This document shows, piece by piece, positions 1 to 6,733 of a stretch of 15,787 bases of DNA (the first letter of the stretch is position 1; every line of letters starts with the position of its first letter). The stretch covers positions 1-15,787 of the forward strand of contig JAVVEZ010000081.1 of the NCBI GenBank assembly GCA_032250895.1. Reading direction: 5' to 3'. Below the pieces are notes generated by a model, which was given only the letters and a program-made list of their open reading frames with translations, did not search any database and was not told where the DNA came from. This stretch comes from JAVVEZ01 sp032250895. GTDB taxonomy: Bacteria; Pseudomonadota; Gammaproteobacteria; Pseudomonadales; Pseudohongiellaceae. The translations under genes were made by a program, and so were the position numbers.

Positions 1-44
1 TTCGGGAAAAACCCTGTCAAGCACTTTTTTCAAAAAATTGTGCT
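1..44 (-). promoter_or_regulatory. Partial promoter pointing left out of the window, with AT-rich upstream element
   Basis: On the minus strand a perfect -35 hexamer TTGACA lies at 20-15. Just upstream is an AT-rich stretch (39-25) made of a T-tract and an A-tract flanked by AGCAC/GTGCT arms (44-40 with 24-20). The -10 box would fall left of base 1 and cannot be seen. A strong -35 directly behind phased A/T tracts resembles the UP-element promoters of stable RNA operons, so a tRNA, rRNA or highly expressed gene may begin just beyond the window; that is inference. The same inverted repeat could also act as a weak transcription stop for the aminotransferase gene ending at 65. Confidence 0.55.
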
Positions 45-64
45 GAATAGTTACGAAAAATAGA

Positions 65-1246
65 TCAGCCCGCAGCGTAGACTTTCCGGGCCGCCGATAC
101 CGCCACACCGCTGTTGATCGGCGCCCCCATGTCGCTGAGGATGGCATCCAGGGCCCCCAGGCAGAACAGCACATGGGTTTTGCTGGAACTCTGACCCATC
201 AGTCCGATACGCCAGACCTTGCCGGCCAGGGCGCCGAGACCGGCACCGATTTCAAGATTGTAATCGTTGAGCAGGGCCGCCCTGACTTTGGCCTCGGCCA
301 CGCCAGCCGGGATGCTTACACTGTTCAACTGTGGCAAGCGATAGGCGGCATCCACGACAAAGTTCAGGCCCATGGCTTCAGCGCCTGCGGCAAGAGCCCG
401 GTGATTGAAGGCATGCCGTGCCCAGGAATTTTCCAGGCCCTCTTCCTTCAGGATCACCAGGGCCTCGTGCAGCCCATAGAGGCTGTTCACCGGCGCGGTG
501 TGATGGTAGGTGCGGGCACCATCACCGGACCAGTAATCCATCACCAGTTTCATATCCAGAAACCAGCTCTGCACCCGGGTTTTGCGCTTGTTGATCACGT
601 CAACCGCACGTTCACCGAAACTCACCGGAGAAAGGCCGGGGGGACAGGACAGGCACTTCTGAGTGCCGGAATAAATGGCGTCAATGCCCCAGCCATCCAC
701 ATCGAGTTCAATGCCGCCAAGGCCGGTGACACTGTCCACCAGGCTCAGGCAATCATACTGCCGGGCAAGTTCACACAGTGCTCTGGCATCACTGCGGGCA
801 CCGGTAGAGGTCTCGGCATGAACAAAGGCCAGAAACCTGGCGTCAGGATGGGCTTTCAGGGCATCTTCCACTTTTTGCAAATCCACGGCTGAACCCCAGG
901 CATCCTGCACCAGGATGGCCGTGGCACCGCAACGTTCCACGTTCTCTTTCATGCGCCCGCCAAAAACCCCGTTCTGACAGACGATGGCCTTGTCGCCAGG
1001 CTCCAGCAAATTGACGAAAACCGCCTCCATACCGGCTGAACCAGGCGCGGAAACCGGAATGGTCAGACGATTGGCCGTTTTGAAGGCATACTGCAACAAG
1101 GCCTTGATTTCATCCATCATGGTCACGAAAGCCGGATCCAGATGGCCGATGGTGGGCGCTGCCATGGCGGCCAGCACTCTGGGATTGACATCTGAGGGGC
1201 CGGGGCCCATGAGGGTACGCTGTGGGGGATGAAATGATCGAGTCAT
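65..1246 (-). CDS. Class V PLP-dependent aminotransferase, alanine/serine-glyoxylate type
   Basis: A 393-residue fold-type I aminotransferase, probably cytosolic, predicted to move an amino group from alanine or serine to glyoxylate, giving glycine. Visible landmarks are the N-terminal GPGPSD motif (residues 14-19), the substrate-side SAPGSAGMEA (66-75), the PLP-ring aspartate D171 in LVDSVTGLGG, the Schiff-base lysine K197 in YSGTQK, the YHHT motif (247-250), GLENSW (270-275) and the carboxylate-binding arginine R346 in WRIGLMG. These align by eye with animal peroxisomal alanine-glyoxylate aminotransferase along the whole chain. An in-frame ATG at 1336 would add 30 residues but lies upstream of the rplQ terminator, and the family begins near residue 1 here, so 1246 is chosen. 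The gene sits behind the alpha-operon terminator and has its own candidate promoter. The exact amino donor is not readable; a ureidoglycine-glyoxylate or serine-glyoxylate role is possible. Confidence 0.9.
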   Translation of the reverse strand: MTRSFHPPQRTLMGPGPSDVNPRVLAAMAAPTIGHLDPAFVTMMDEIKALLQYAFKTANRLTIPVSAPGSAGMEAVFVNLLEPGDKAIVCQNGVFGGRMKENVERCGATAILVQDAWGSAVDLQKVEDALKAHPDARFLAFVHAETSTGARSDARALCELARQYDCLSLVDSVTGLGGIELDVDGWGIDAIYSGTQKCLSCPPGLSPVSFGERAVDVINKRKTRVQSWFLDMKLVMDYWSGDGARTYHHTAPVNSLYGLHEALVILKEEGLENSWARHAFNHRALAAGAEAMGLNFVVDAAYRLPQLNSVSIPAGVAEAKVRAALLNDYNLEIGAGLGALAGKVWRIGLMGQSSSKTHVLFCLGALDAILSDMGAPINSGVAVSAARKVYAAG

Positions 1247-1253
1247 AAATTTC

Positions 1254-1282
1254 CGAATAAGCCAGTACTGAATTTTTGTCAA
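1254..1282 (-). promoter_or_regulatory. Candidate sigma-70 promoter for the aminotransferase
   Basis: The -35 hexamer TTGACA (1282-1277) matches consensus fully. It is followed by a 17-bp spacer and a weaker -10 hexamer TATTCG (1259-1254). The first two T residues of the -35 belong to the terminator T-tract of the preceding operon. The expected start site falls within a base or two of the ATG at 1246, and there is only a weak GGA before that ATG, so the transcript may be nearly leaderless. The -10 match is only moderate. Confidence 0.55.
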
Positions 1283-1310
1283 AAAAAAAGCCGAATCTAC
1301 CCGGCTTTTT
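1281..1310 (-). terminator. Rho-independent terminator of the alpha operon
   Basis: In the transcript an A-run and GCCG (1310-1302 with the pairing C and G bases at 1305-1302) pair with CGGC and a T-run (1293-1285), with an 8-nt loop (1301-1294) and nine T residues at the 3' side. This is a classic intrinsic terminator 60 bp after the rplQ stop codon. The A-tract before the stem means it could also work, less well, in the other direction. Confidence 0.92.
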
Positions 1311-1370
1311 CGTGTTTCTGCTGGCAGGCCATCCATGTTGATGACTGCTCAGCTGTTCCGGTGCCTTGCC

Positions 1371-1766
1371 TTACTCGGCGTCGGCTCCGCTTTCATCGTT
1401 ATCTGCGTCCGGACGATCAACCAGCTCCACATATGCCAGTGGTGCCTTATCCCCGGCACGCAAACCGCATTTGATAATGCGCAGGTAGCCGCCTGGACGG
1501 CCGGAATAGCGAGGCCCCAGGGCGGTGAACAGTTTGCCCACAGCAGCCTTGTCTCTGACCTGGTCAAAGGCCAGACGCCGGTTGGCGACGCTGTCCGTCT
1601 TCGACAGGGTGATCAGCGGCTCTGCATAGCCCCGAAGTTCCTTGGCCTTTGCCAGCGTGGTTTTGATAATTTCGTGCTCAACCAATGACGAAGTCATATT
1701 GCGGAACATCGCTTTACGATGACTGCTGGTTCGGTTCAGTTGACGCCCACTATGTCGATGTCGCAT
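1371..1766 (-). CDS. rplQ: 50S ribosomal protein L17
   Basis: 131 residues, close to the 127 of E. coli. It begins MRHRHSGRQLNRTSSHRKAM, the invariant L17 start, and contains the SLVEHEIIKTTLAKAKELR segment (residues 27-45). The acidic end (DADNDESGADAE) is typical of the variable L17 tail. L17 binds 23S rRNA near the peptide exit side of the large subunit. It is the last gene of the alpha operon, 47 bp after rpoA, with AGGA about 9 nt before the ATG, and is followed by a strong intrinsic terminator. Confidence 0.99.
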   Translation of the reverse strand: MRHRHSGRQLNRTSSHRKAMFRNMTSSLVEHEIIKTTLAKAKELRGYAEPLITLSKTDSVANRRLAFDQVRDKAAVGKLFTALGPRYSGRPGGYLRIIKCGLRAGDKAPLAYVELVDRPDADNDESGADAE

Positions 1767-1784
1767 GACATTATTTCCTGATTT

Positions 1785-1796
1785 TTAATCGATTAA
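1785..1796. repeat. 12-bp perfect palindrome in the rpoA-rplQ spacer
   Basis: TTAATCGATTAA is a perfect 12-bp palindrome between the rpoA stop and the rplQ ribosome binding site. It has no spare loop bases, so it would make a poor RNA hairpin; a DNA-binding site or chance are the alternatives. Confidence 0.4.
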
Positions 1797-1813
1797 GGTT
1801 AAGCAACAGCCGT

Positions 1814-2812
1814 TCAGGCTGCTCTGTCGTCGCCTTTGAGGCTGGAGGGTGGCCAATTCTCCAGACGCAGCCCCAGAGAAAGGCCTCTTGAAGCCAATAC
1901 GTCTTTAATTTCGGTCAAAGATTTTTTGCCAAGGTTTGGCGTTTTCAACAATTCCACTTCTGTGCGCTGAATCAGGTCACCAATATAGTAAATATTTTCC
2001 GCCTTCAGGCAGTTCGCGGAACGGACCGTCAACTCGAGATCATCCACCGGCCGCAACAGGATGGGATCGATCTTGTCTTCAGGTTCTTCCTGCACGCGCA
2101 CGGAGTCGTTTTTCAGATCAACAAACACGCTCAGCTGATGCTGAAGAATACTGGCAGCCTGACGAATGGCTTCTTCCGGCGCAATCGTGCCATTGGTTTC
2201 CAGTTCCAGAATCAGTTTGTCCAGGTCAGTGCGCTGTTCGACACGGGCGCTTTCCACGGCGTAGGTCACACGAAGAACCGGGGTGTAGGAGGCATCCAGC
2301 AGCAGTTTGCCCACTGAACGCGTCTCTTCCTCTTCATCGACACGAGAATCCGCCGGCGCATAACCCCGCCCGGAACCGATCCTGATCTGCATGTTGATCG
2401 AGCCGTTTTCGTTCAGATGGCAGATGAGATGCTCAGGATTGATGATTTCAACATCATGATCGAGGGTGATGTCGGCAGCGGTTACAGGACCCTTGCCTTT
2501 CTTGCTCAGGGTCAGCACCACCTCATCCTGGGAATGCAGCATGACGGACAGGCCTTTCAGGTTGAGAATGATTTCAATGACATCTTCCTGCACGCCTTCA
2601 ATCGTGCTGTATTCATGCACGACGCCGTCAATTTCCACTTCTTCAACGGCACAACCAGGCATGGAAGAAAGCAAGATTCTCCTCAAGGCATTTCCCAAGG
2701 TATGGCCGAACCCTCTTTCCAGAGGTTCCAGAACCACTTTGGAGTGAAACTTGTCAATTTCCTCAACTTGTATCAATTGAGGTGTCAGAAAGTTAGCAAG
2801 CGAAATCTGCAT
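1814..2812 (-). CDS. rpoA: DNA-directed RNA polymerase subunit alpha
   Basis: 332 residues (E. coli 329). The N-terminal domain (about 1-235) carries the dimerisation and beta/beta'-assembly motifs, including LERGFGHTLGNALRRILLSS (31-50). A flexible acidic linker (about 236-250) leads to the C-terminal domain (about 250-332), which binds UP elements and activators. The UP-element residues are present in RSANCLKAENI, where R264 matches E. coli R265, and the helix-hairpin-helix TPNLGKKSLTEIK (291-303) is intact. It follows rpsD by 31 bp with a strong GGGGA before the ATG. Co-transcription with ribosomal proteins couples polymerase supply to ribosome supply. The short C-terminal end after ENWPP is lineage-variable. 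Confidence 0.99.
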   Translation of the reverse strand: MQISLANFLTPQLIQVEEIDKFHSKVVLEPLERGFGHTLGNALRRILLSSMPGCAVEEVEIDGVVHEYSTIEGVQEDVIEIILNLKGLSVMLHSQDEVVLTLSKKGKGPVTAADITLDHDVEIINPEHLICHLNENGSINMQIRIGSGRGYAPADSRVDEEEETRSVGKLLLDASYTPVLRVTYAVESARVEQRTDLDKLILELETNGTIAPEEAIRQAASILQHQLSVFVDLKNDSVRVQEEPEDKIDPILLRPVDDLELTVRSANCLKAENIYYIGDLIQRTEVELLKTPNLGKKSLTEIKDVLASRGLSLGLRLENWPPSSLKGDDRAA

Positions 2813-2843
2813 GGAATCCCCTTTCAGGCCTAAGGTTTAATAA

Positions 2844-3464
2844 CTATTTGGAGTAAAGCTCAACGATCAGGCTTTCATTGATTTCAGACGGCAATTCACT
2901 GCGTTCGGGTTTGTGCTTGAAGTGCCCCTCCAGTTTGTCAAGACTCACCTCGAGCCATTCAATGGCTCCACGGCTTGCAGACAATTCCAGAGCGGACTTT
3001 ATTCTCAACTGTTTTTTGGCTTTTTCACGAACCGCCACAACATCGCCTTCAGCAACCTGGAAAGACGGAATGTTGACAGTTTTACCATTTACCTGGATCG
3101 ATTTGTGGGACACCATCTGCCTGGCTTCGGCCCGGGTAGATCCAAAACCCATGCGGTACACCACATTGTCCAGACGCGACTCCAGCAATTGCAGAAGATT
3201 TTCACCAGTGGCGCCTTTCAGCCGCGCGGCTTCTTTATAATAATTCCTGAACTGCTTTTCCAGAATGCCGTAAATTCGGCGAACTTTCTGTTTCTCACGC
3301 AATTGCACACCGTAATCGGAAAGACGGGTGCGACGCTGGCCATGCTGGCCGGGAGCCGTCTCGGCCTTGCACTTGTCTTCAAGCGAGCGCACGCCACTTT
3401 TCAGGAAAAGGTCGGTACCTTCCCGTCTGGCTAATTTACATTTCGGGCCTATATAACGGGCCAT
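2844..3464 (-). CDS. rpsD: 30S ribosomal protein S4
   Basis: 206 residues, the same length as E. coli S4. It starts MARYIGPKCKLARREGTDLF and contains APGQHGQRR, the LSDYGVQLREKQKVRRIYG segment and the S4 RNA-binding domain (about residues 97-158, with RLDNVVYRMGFG and ARQMVSHKSI). It ends in IVELYSK as usual. There are two cysteines (9 and 32), not the four of zinc-binding S4 forms. S4 nucleates 30S assembly on the 16S 5' domain and, in E. coli, represses the alpha operon by binding the rpsM leader. Here it is preceded by an unusually long 116-bp spacer with hairpins; GGAG lies about 9 nt before the ATG. Confidence 0.99.
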   Translation of the reverse strand: MARYIGPKCKLARREGTDLFLKSGVRSLEDKCKAETAPGQHGQRRTRLSDYGVQLREKQKVRRIYGILEKQFRNYYKEAARLKGATGENLLQLLESRLDNVVYRMGFGSTRAEARQMVSHKSIQVNGKTVNIPSFQVAEGDVVAVREKAKKQLRIKSALELSASRGAIEWLEVSLDKLEGHFKHKPERSELPSEINESLIVELYSK

Positions 3465-3478
3465 ATCTTATTCTCCTG

Positions 3479-3493
3479 TTCGCCTGTAGCGAA
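3479..3493 (-). promoter_or_regulatory. Small hairpin just upstream of the rpsD Shine-Dalgarno
   Basis: In the mRNA, TTCGC (3493-3489) pairs with GCGAA (3483-3479) around a 5-nt loop, right after a T-run and 4 nt before the AGGAG of rpsD. The placement suggests it could expose or shield the ribosome binding site. The stem is only 5 bp, so function is a guess. Confidence 0.4.
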
Positions 3494-3537
3494 AAAATTC
3501 CTGAGCCGCCGATCGACTCTATGCCGGATTCCAGAGA

Positions 3538-3558
3538 CTACGTTGTTGCTGCACGTAG
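3538..3558 (-). promoter_or_regulatory. Hairpin in the rpsK-rpsD spacer
   Basis: CTACGT (3558-3553) and ACGTAG (3543-3538) form a 6-bp stem with a 9-nt loop, shortly after the rpsK stop codon. A TTGTTG/CAACAA complement nearby offers a competing pairing. There is no T-tract, so it is not an intrinsic terminator; it may stabilise a 3' end or separate rpsK from rpsD. Confidence 0.4.
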
Positions 3559-3580
3559 CCACTGAAACCACACACAACAA

Positions 3581-3976
3581 CTACACACGACGTTTTTTGG
3601 GTGGACGACAACCATTGTGCGGAATCGGGGTAACATCGGTTATGTTGTTTACCTTGAGGCCGCAGGAATTCAATGCTCTTACCGCTGATTCACGACCTGG
3701 GCCAGGGCCATTGACTCTGACATCCAGGTTTTTGAGGCCATAGAGGTCAACCGCAGATTTGCCGGCACGTTCCGCTGCAACCTGGGCGGCAAACGGGGTG
3801 CTCTTCCTTGATCCGCGAAAACCGGACCCCCCCGAAGTCGCCCAACTCAGTGCATTGCCCTGACGGTCCGTAATCGTGATAATGGTATTGTTGAATGACG
3901 CATGGATATGCGCAACACCATCGGATACGGCGGTTCTCGACTTTTTACGAGTTGCTTGTGCTGCAGGTTTTGCCAT
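3581..3976 (-). CDS. rpsK: 30S ribosomal protein S11
   Basis: 131 residues (E. coli 129). It shows the family core GVAHIHASFNNTIITITDRQGN (residues 20-41), WATSGGSGFRGSRKSTPFAAQ, the GPGPGRESAVRAL segment and the conserved end NGCRPPKKRRV. S11 sits on the 30S platform and shapes the mRNA path near the E site and the anti-Shine-Dalgarno region. It follows rpsM by 33 bp, as in other gammaproteobacteria. The start ATG at 3976 gives the normal family N-terminus. Confidence 0.99.
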   Translation of the reverse strand: MAKPAAQATRKKSRTAVSDGVAHIHASFNNTIITITDRQGNALSWATSGGSGFRGSRKSTPFAAQVAAERAGKSAVDLYGLKNLDVRVNGPGPGRESAVRALNSCGLKVNNITDVTPIPHNGCRPPKKRRV

Positions 3977-4009
3977 TAACTTATCACCCTATATAAATAT
4001 GTTCGCTGC

Positions 4010-4366
4010 TTACTTACGAATCGGCTTGCGTGGGCCTTTCCGGGTTCTGGCATTGGTCTTGGTACGCTGGCCATGAACCGGCAGATTGCGGCGATGGCGT
4101 ATGCCACGGTAGCAGCCAAGATCCATCAGACGCTTGATGTTCATTGACACTTCACGCCTCAGGTCACCTTCCACGGTCAGCTTGCCTATTTCGTTGCGCA
4201 GCGAATCAAGGTCTTCCTCCCTCAAATCCCCTACGTTGACACTGGGTGTTATCCCTGTTGCAGCACAAAGCTTGCTGGCGATGGTCGGGCCGATCCCGTA
4301 CACATAGCGCAGAGAAATAACAACGTGCTTGTTATCAGGTATATTGACACCGGCAATACGTGCCAT
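4010..4366 (-). CDS. rpsM: 30S ribosomal protein S13
   Basis: 118 residues, equal to E. coli S13 in length. It begins MARIAGVNIPDNKHVVISL and carries the helix-two-turn-helix region YGIGPTIASKLC (residues 24-35). The basic C-terminal tail (GQRTKTNARTRKGPRKPIRK, 99-118) reaches toward P-site tRNA. S13 forms bridges to the large subunit and contacts S19. It is the first gene of the alpha operon, with GGAG about 8 nt before an ATG start; in E. coli this start is GTG and lies inside the S4-binding pseudoknot. Confidence 0.99.
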   Translation of the reverse strand: MARIAGVNIPDNKHVVISLRYVYGIGPTIASKLCAATGITPSVNVGDLREEDLDSLRNEIGKLTVEGDLRREVSMNIKRLMDLGCYRGIRHRRNLPVHGQRTKTNARTRKGPRKPIRK

Positions 4367-4552
4367 AGTTTCACTCCACTCTTTTAAGGTGCTTCTTTAA
4401 GATTGCTTCATCAGGTTTTGCCGCCACATCTGTACACGCTGCCACCTGCCTTGTCGTATTCCAACTCCGTGCCGGGCCAAGCGCTTCATCAGAACCTTGT
4501 GCCAGAGACGCAAAGAGGCTGAAAAAGGCGCGAAAGCTTATACCCTGAGCGG
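4367..4552 (-). promoter_or_regulatory. Alpha operon leader region with possible promoter and S4-responsive structure
   Basis: This spacer lies where gammaproteobacteria carry the alpha promoter and the S4-regulated leader of rpsM. A weak promoter candidate is TTGATT (4563-4558), 15-bp spacer, TATAAG (4542-4537). Downstream the mRNA contains CGGCAA (4423-4418), complementary to TTGCCG inside rpsM codons 4-6 (4356-4351), which would bracket the GGAG and start codon in a long-range pairing. Two copies of CTGATGAAGC occur at about 4491-4482 and 4414-4405. I could not match the E. coli pseudoknot base by base; the regulatory role follows mainly from position. Confidence 0.45.
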
Positions 4553-4580
4553 CAAAAAATCAAGCCGGGCAGGAGCTTGC
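4553..4580 (-). terminator. Terminator-like hairpin after rpmJ
   Basis: CAAGC (4579-4575) pairs with GCTTG (4565-4561), closely followed by six T residues (4559-4554), 10 bp after the rpmJ stop codon. A competing CCGG/CCGG pairing extends upstream. The core stem is only 5 bp plus a G-T wobble, so termination is probably partial; the location at the end of the spc block fits a spc/alpha boundary. Confidence 0.6.
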
Positions 4581-4588
4581 CGGAAAAA

Positions 4589-4705
4589 TCAGCCCTGTCT
4601 TTGCTTATGACGGGGCTCGCTGCTGCAGATGACCCGGACGCTGCCATTGCGTCTGACGATCTTGCAACCCCGGCATATCTTTTTAACCGATGCTCTAACT
4701 TTCAT
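4589..4705 (-). CDS. rpmJ: 50S ribosomal protein L36 (zinc-binding form)
   Basis: A 38-residue gene found by translating the spacer between secY and rpsM: it begins MKVRASVKKICRGCKIV and ends EPRHKQRQG. It differs from E. coli L36 at only a handful of positions. The zinc ligands are intact: C11, C14, C27 and H33, so this is the C+ form that in many bacteria has a zinc-free paralogue elsewhere. It lies 38 bp after secY with AGGAG about 6 nt before the ATG, and is the last gene of the spc block. The lack of infA beside it argues against a betaproteobacterium. Confidence 0.98.
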   Translation of the reverse strand: MKVRASVKKICRGCKIVRRNGSVRVICSSEPRHKQRQG

Positions 4706-4743
4706 ACCCTACTCCTAAAAATTCTGCTCTCAGCAACCACTGT

Positions 4744-6054
4744 TCAGCGCTTGAAAGAACCGAGATTCGACTTCTTCATCAGCGATTCATACTGATGGGA
4801 CATCAGATGAGACTGGATCTGAGCCATAAAATCCATACAGACCACTACCACGATCAACAAAGAGGTGCCACCCAGATAAAAGGGCACATTGGCCGATGTT
4901 TGCAAAAACTGTGGCAGCAGGCAAATCAGCGTGATATAGGCCGCGCCAAACATGGTCAAGCGGGTCATGACTGAATCCACGTACCTGGCTGTCTGCTCCC
5001 CTGGACGAATACCCGGAATAAAGGCACCGGAACGCTTGAGGTTTTCCGATATCTCCCTGGGATTGAACATCAGCGAGGTGTAGAAAAAACAAAAAGCCAC
5101 GATCAGTATCGTAAACACCAGTACATTCAAAGGCTGCCCCGGCCCCAGAATCAGCGCAAAATCAGCCAGAAACTCGTAACCCTCGCTTTGCCCGAACCAC
5201 TGCCCCAGCGATGCCGGAAACAGCAGAAAACTGCTGGCAAAAATGGCCGGGATCACACCCGCCATATTGACCTTCAGGGGCAGATGACTGGACTGCGCCT
5301 GATATACCTTTCTGCCTTCCTGGCGCTTGGCATAATTGACAGTGATCCGGCGTTGCCCGCGCTCGATAAACACCACACAGGCAATCACGACAATGGCTAT
5401 CACTGCCACCACGAACAGCGCCAGGGGTTGAATCTGTCCTTCTGCCGCCTGTTCCAGCGACTGACCAATGGCTACCGGCAAACCCGCCACGATCCCGGCA
5501 AAGATCAGCAGCGAAATCCCGTTACCCACGCCCCGTTCAGTAATTTGTTCCCCCAGCCACATCAAAAACATGGCGCCCGTCACCAGGGACACGATGGCGG
5601 TAAAATAAAAAGTGAAGTCCGGGTTGAAGGCCAGGCTTGACAACAATCCGGTGGTGATTGCGACAGCCTGAACCGTGGCAAACAACAAGGCGCCATAACG
5701 CGTATACTGACTGATCTTGCGCCGTCCGGCTTCACCTTCTTTCTTCAACTGTTCCAGTTGTGGAGTTGTCGCCGTCAACAACTGCATGATGATGGAAGCC
5801 GTTATGTAAGGCATGATTCCGAGAGCAAAAATACTCATTCTCTCAATCGCGCCACCGGAAAACATATTGAACAAACCCAGGAAGGTTCCCTGATTCTGAC
5901 TGAACAGGGACGCCAACTGGTCAGGGTTGATTCCCGGCACAGGGATATGAGTGCCAATGCGATAAACAAAAATCGCAATCAGAACAAACAGCAATCTGGC
6001 TTTGAGTTCTGCCAGTCCGTCGCTTTTTACTGCATTGACTCCTGCTTTTGCCAT
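4744..6054 (-). CDS. secY: Preprotein translocase channel subunit SecY
   Basis: 436 residues (E. coli 443), a ten-helix inner-membrane protein that forms the Sec channel with SecE and SecG. The first helix (about residues 20-40) ends in GTHIPVPGI. The plug and TM2 region follows with GLFNMFSGGAIERMSIFALGI. The cytosolic loop for SecA/ribosome contact has the conserved NLKRSGAFIPGIRPGEQT segment, including the key arginine of that loop. The end SLMKKSNLGSFKR is typical. It follows rplO by 36 bp, and GGCAGGA sits close to the ATG. No truncation is seen. Placing it in the spc operon ties secretion capacity to ribosome synthesis. Confidence 0.99.
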   Translation of the reverse strand: MAKAGVNAVKSDGLAELKARLLFVLIAIFVYRIGTHIPVPGINPDQLASLFSQNQGTFLGLFNMFSGGAIERMSIFALGIMPYITASIIMQLLTATTPQLEQLKKEGEAGRRKISQYTRYGALLFATVQAVAITTGLLSSLAFNPDFTFYFTAIVSLVTGAMFLMWLGEQITERGVGNGISLLIFAGIVAGLPVAIGQSLEQAAEGQIQPLALFVVAVIAIVVIACVVFIERGQRRITVNYAKRQEGRKVYQAQSSHLPLKVNMAGVIPAIFASSFLLFPASLGQWFGQSEGYEFLADFALILGPGQPLNVLVFTILIVAFCFFYTSLMFNPREISENLKRSGAFIPGIRPGEQTARYVDSVMTRLTMFGAAYITLICLLPQFLQTSANVPFYLGGTSLLIVVVVCMDFMAQIQSHLMSHQYESLMKKSNLGSFKR

Positions 6055-6090
6055 TCCTGCCTGATCCCGATTGATGCGTTCAGCTTGACG

Positions 6091-6528
6091 CTAGGCGTCA
6101 AGCACCTTCCCGCCGGCCTCTTCAATGGCCAGCCTTGCCCCTTTGGTCAGACCCAGACCCTGTACGGTCACGGCCCTGGTAACAGCGCCAGACAGCATCA
6201 CTTTGGCTCTTTTCACGGAACTGTTGACAACACCGGCCTTGATCAGGGCTTCAAGATTGATGACATCAGCATCGACTTTCTGCAATTCGGAGGTACGGAC
6301 TTCTGCGCTTGCCTTGCCCATCCGGGAAAAAAAACCAAATTTTGGCAGGCGCTTCTGCAAGGGCATCTGACCGCCCTCAAAGCCAGGTTTGACCGTGCCA
6401 CCGGCACGAGCCTTCTGACCCTTATGGCCACGTCCGCTGGTTTTACCAAGGCCGCTGCCGATGCCACGGCCAACACGCTTGGCTGCCTGCCTCGAGCCAG
6501 GGGCCGGGCTTAATGTATTCAGGTGCAT
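6091..6528 (-). CDS. rplO: 50S ribosomal protein L15
   Basis: 145 residues (E. coli 144). The glycine- and basic-rich N-terminal extension includes GRGIGSGLGKTSGRGHKGQ (residues 20-38) and GGTVKPGFEGGQMPLQKRLPK, which thread into 23S rRNA. The globular C-terminal part ends KGARLAIEEAGGKVLDA. L15 is a late assembly protein of the large subunit. It starts 2 bp after rpmD with a strong GAGGGAGAG Shine-Dalgarno that overlaps the rpmD end. Confidence 0.99.
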   Translation of the reverse strand: MHLNTLSPAPGSRQAAKRVGRGIGSGLGKTSGRGHKGQKARAGGTVKPGFEGGQMPLQKRLPKFGFFSRMGKASAEVRTSELQKVDADVINLEALIKAGVVNSSVKRAKVMLSGAVTRAVTVQGLGLTKGARLAIEEAGGKVLDA

Positions 6529-6530
6529 GT

Positions 6531-6719
6531 TTACTCTCCCTCAACGTGGATCAGATGACGGACTTTATTGATCATGCCGCGCACCGCCGGGGTGTCTATC
6601 ACCTCAGAGGTCTGGCGAATGCGACGCAGGCCACCCAAACCGATCAGGCACTGCTTGTGCTTCTCAAGCGCACCGATAGTGCTTTTGACAAGAGTAATTT
6701 TTACTCGTTTCGCTGTCAT
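6531..6719 (-). CDS. rpmD: 50S ribosomal protein L30
   Basis: 62 residues (E. coli 59), the short bacterial L30 with KRVKITLVKSTIG at the start and the HKQCLIGLGGLRRI core (residues 21-34). The C-terminal VRGMINKVRHLIHVEGE matches the family. L30 binds the central part of 23S rRNA near 5S rRNA. It lies 14 bp after rpsE and 2 bp before rplO, in the usual rpsE-rpmD-rplO order; AGGA is 8 nt before the ATG. Confidence 0.98.
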   Translation of the reverse strand: MTAKRVKITLVKSTIGALEKHKQCLIGLGGLRRIRQTSEVIDTPAVRGMINKVRHLIHVEGE

Positions 6720-6733
6720 GACAAGAATCCTGA

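Noticed and set aside
1247..1336. 30-residue N-terminal extension of the aminotransferase
   Set aside because: The extension would be translated through the alpha-operon terminator, and the family N-terminus matches the ATG at 1246.
1767..1773. ATG just before rplQ in another frame
   Set aside because: It closes after a few codons and the true rplQ ATG has proper AGGA spacing.
4405..4500. Two CTGATGA motifs in the rpsM leader, reminiscent of a hammerhead ribozyme core
   Set aside because: Neither is followed by the required stem II and GAAA, and no matching stems I and III or cleavage triplet could be found.
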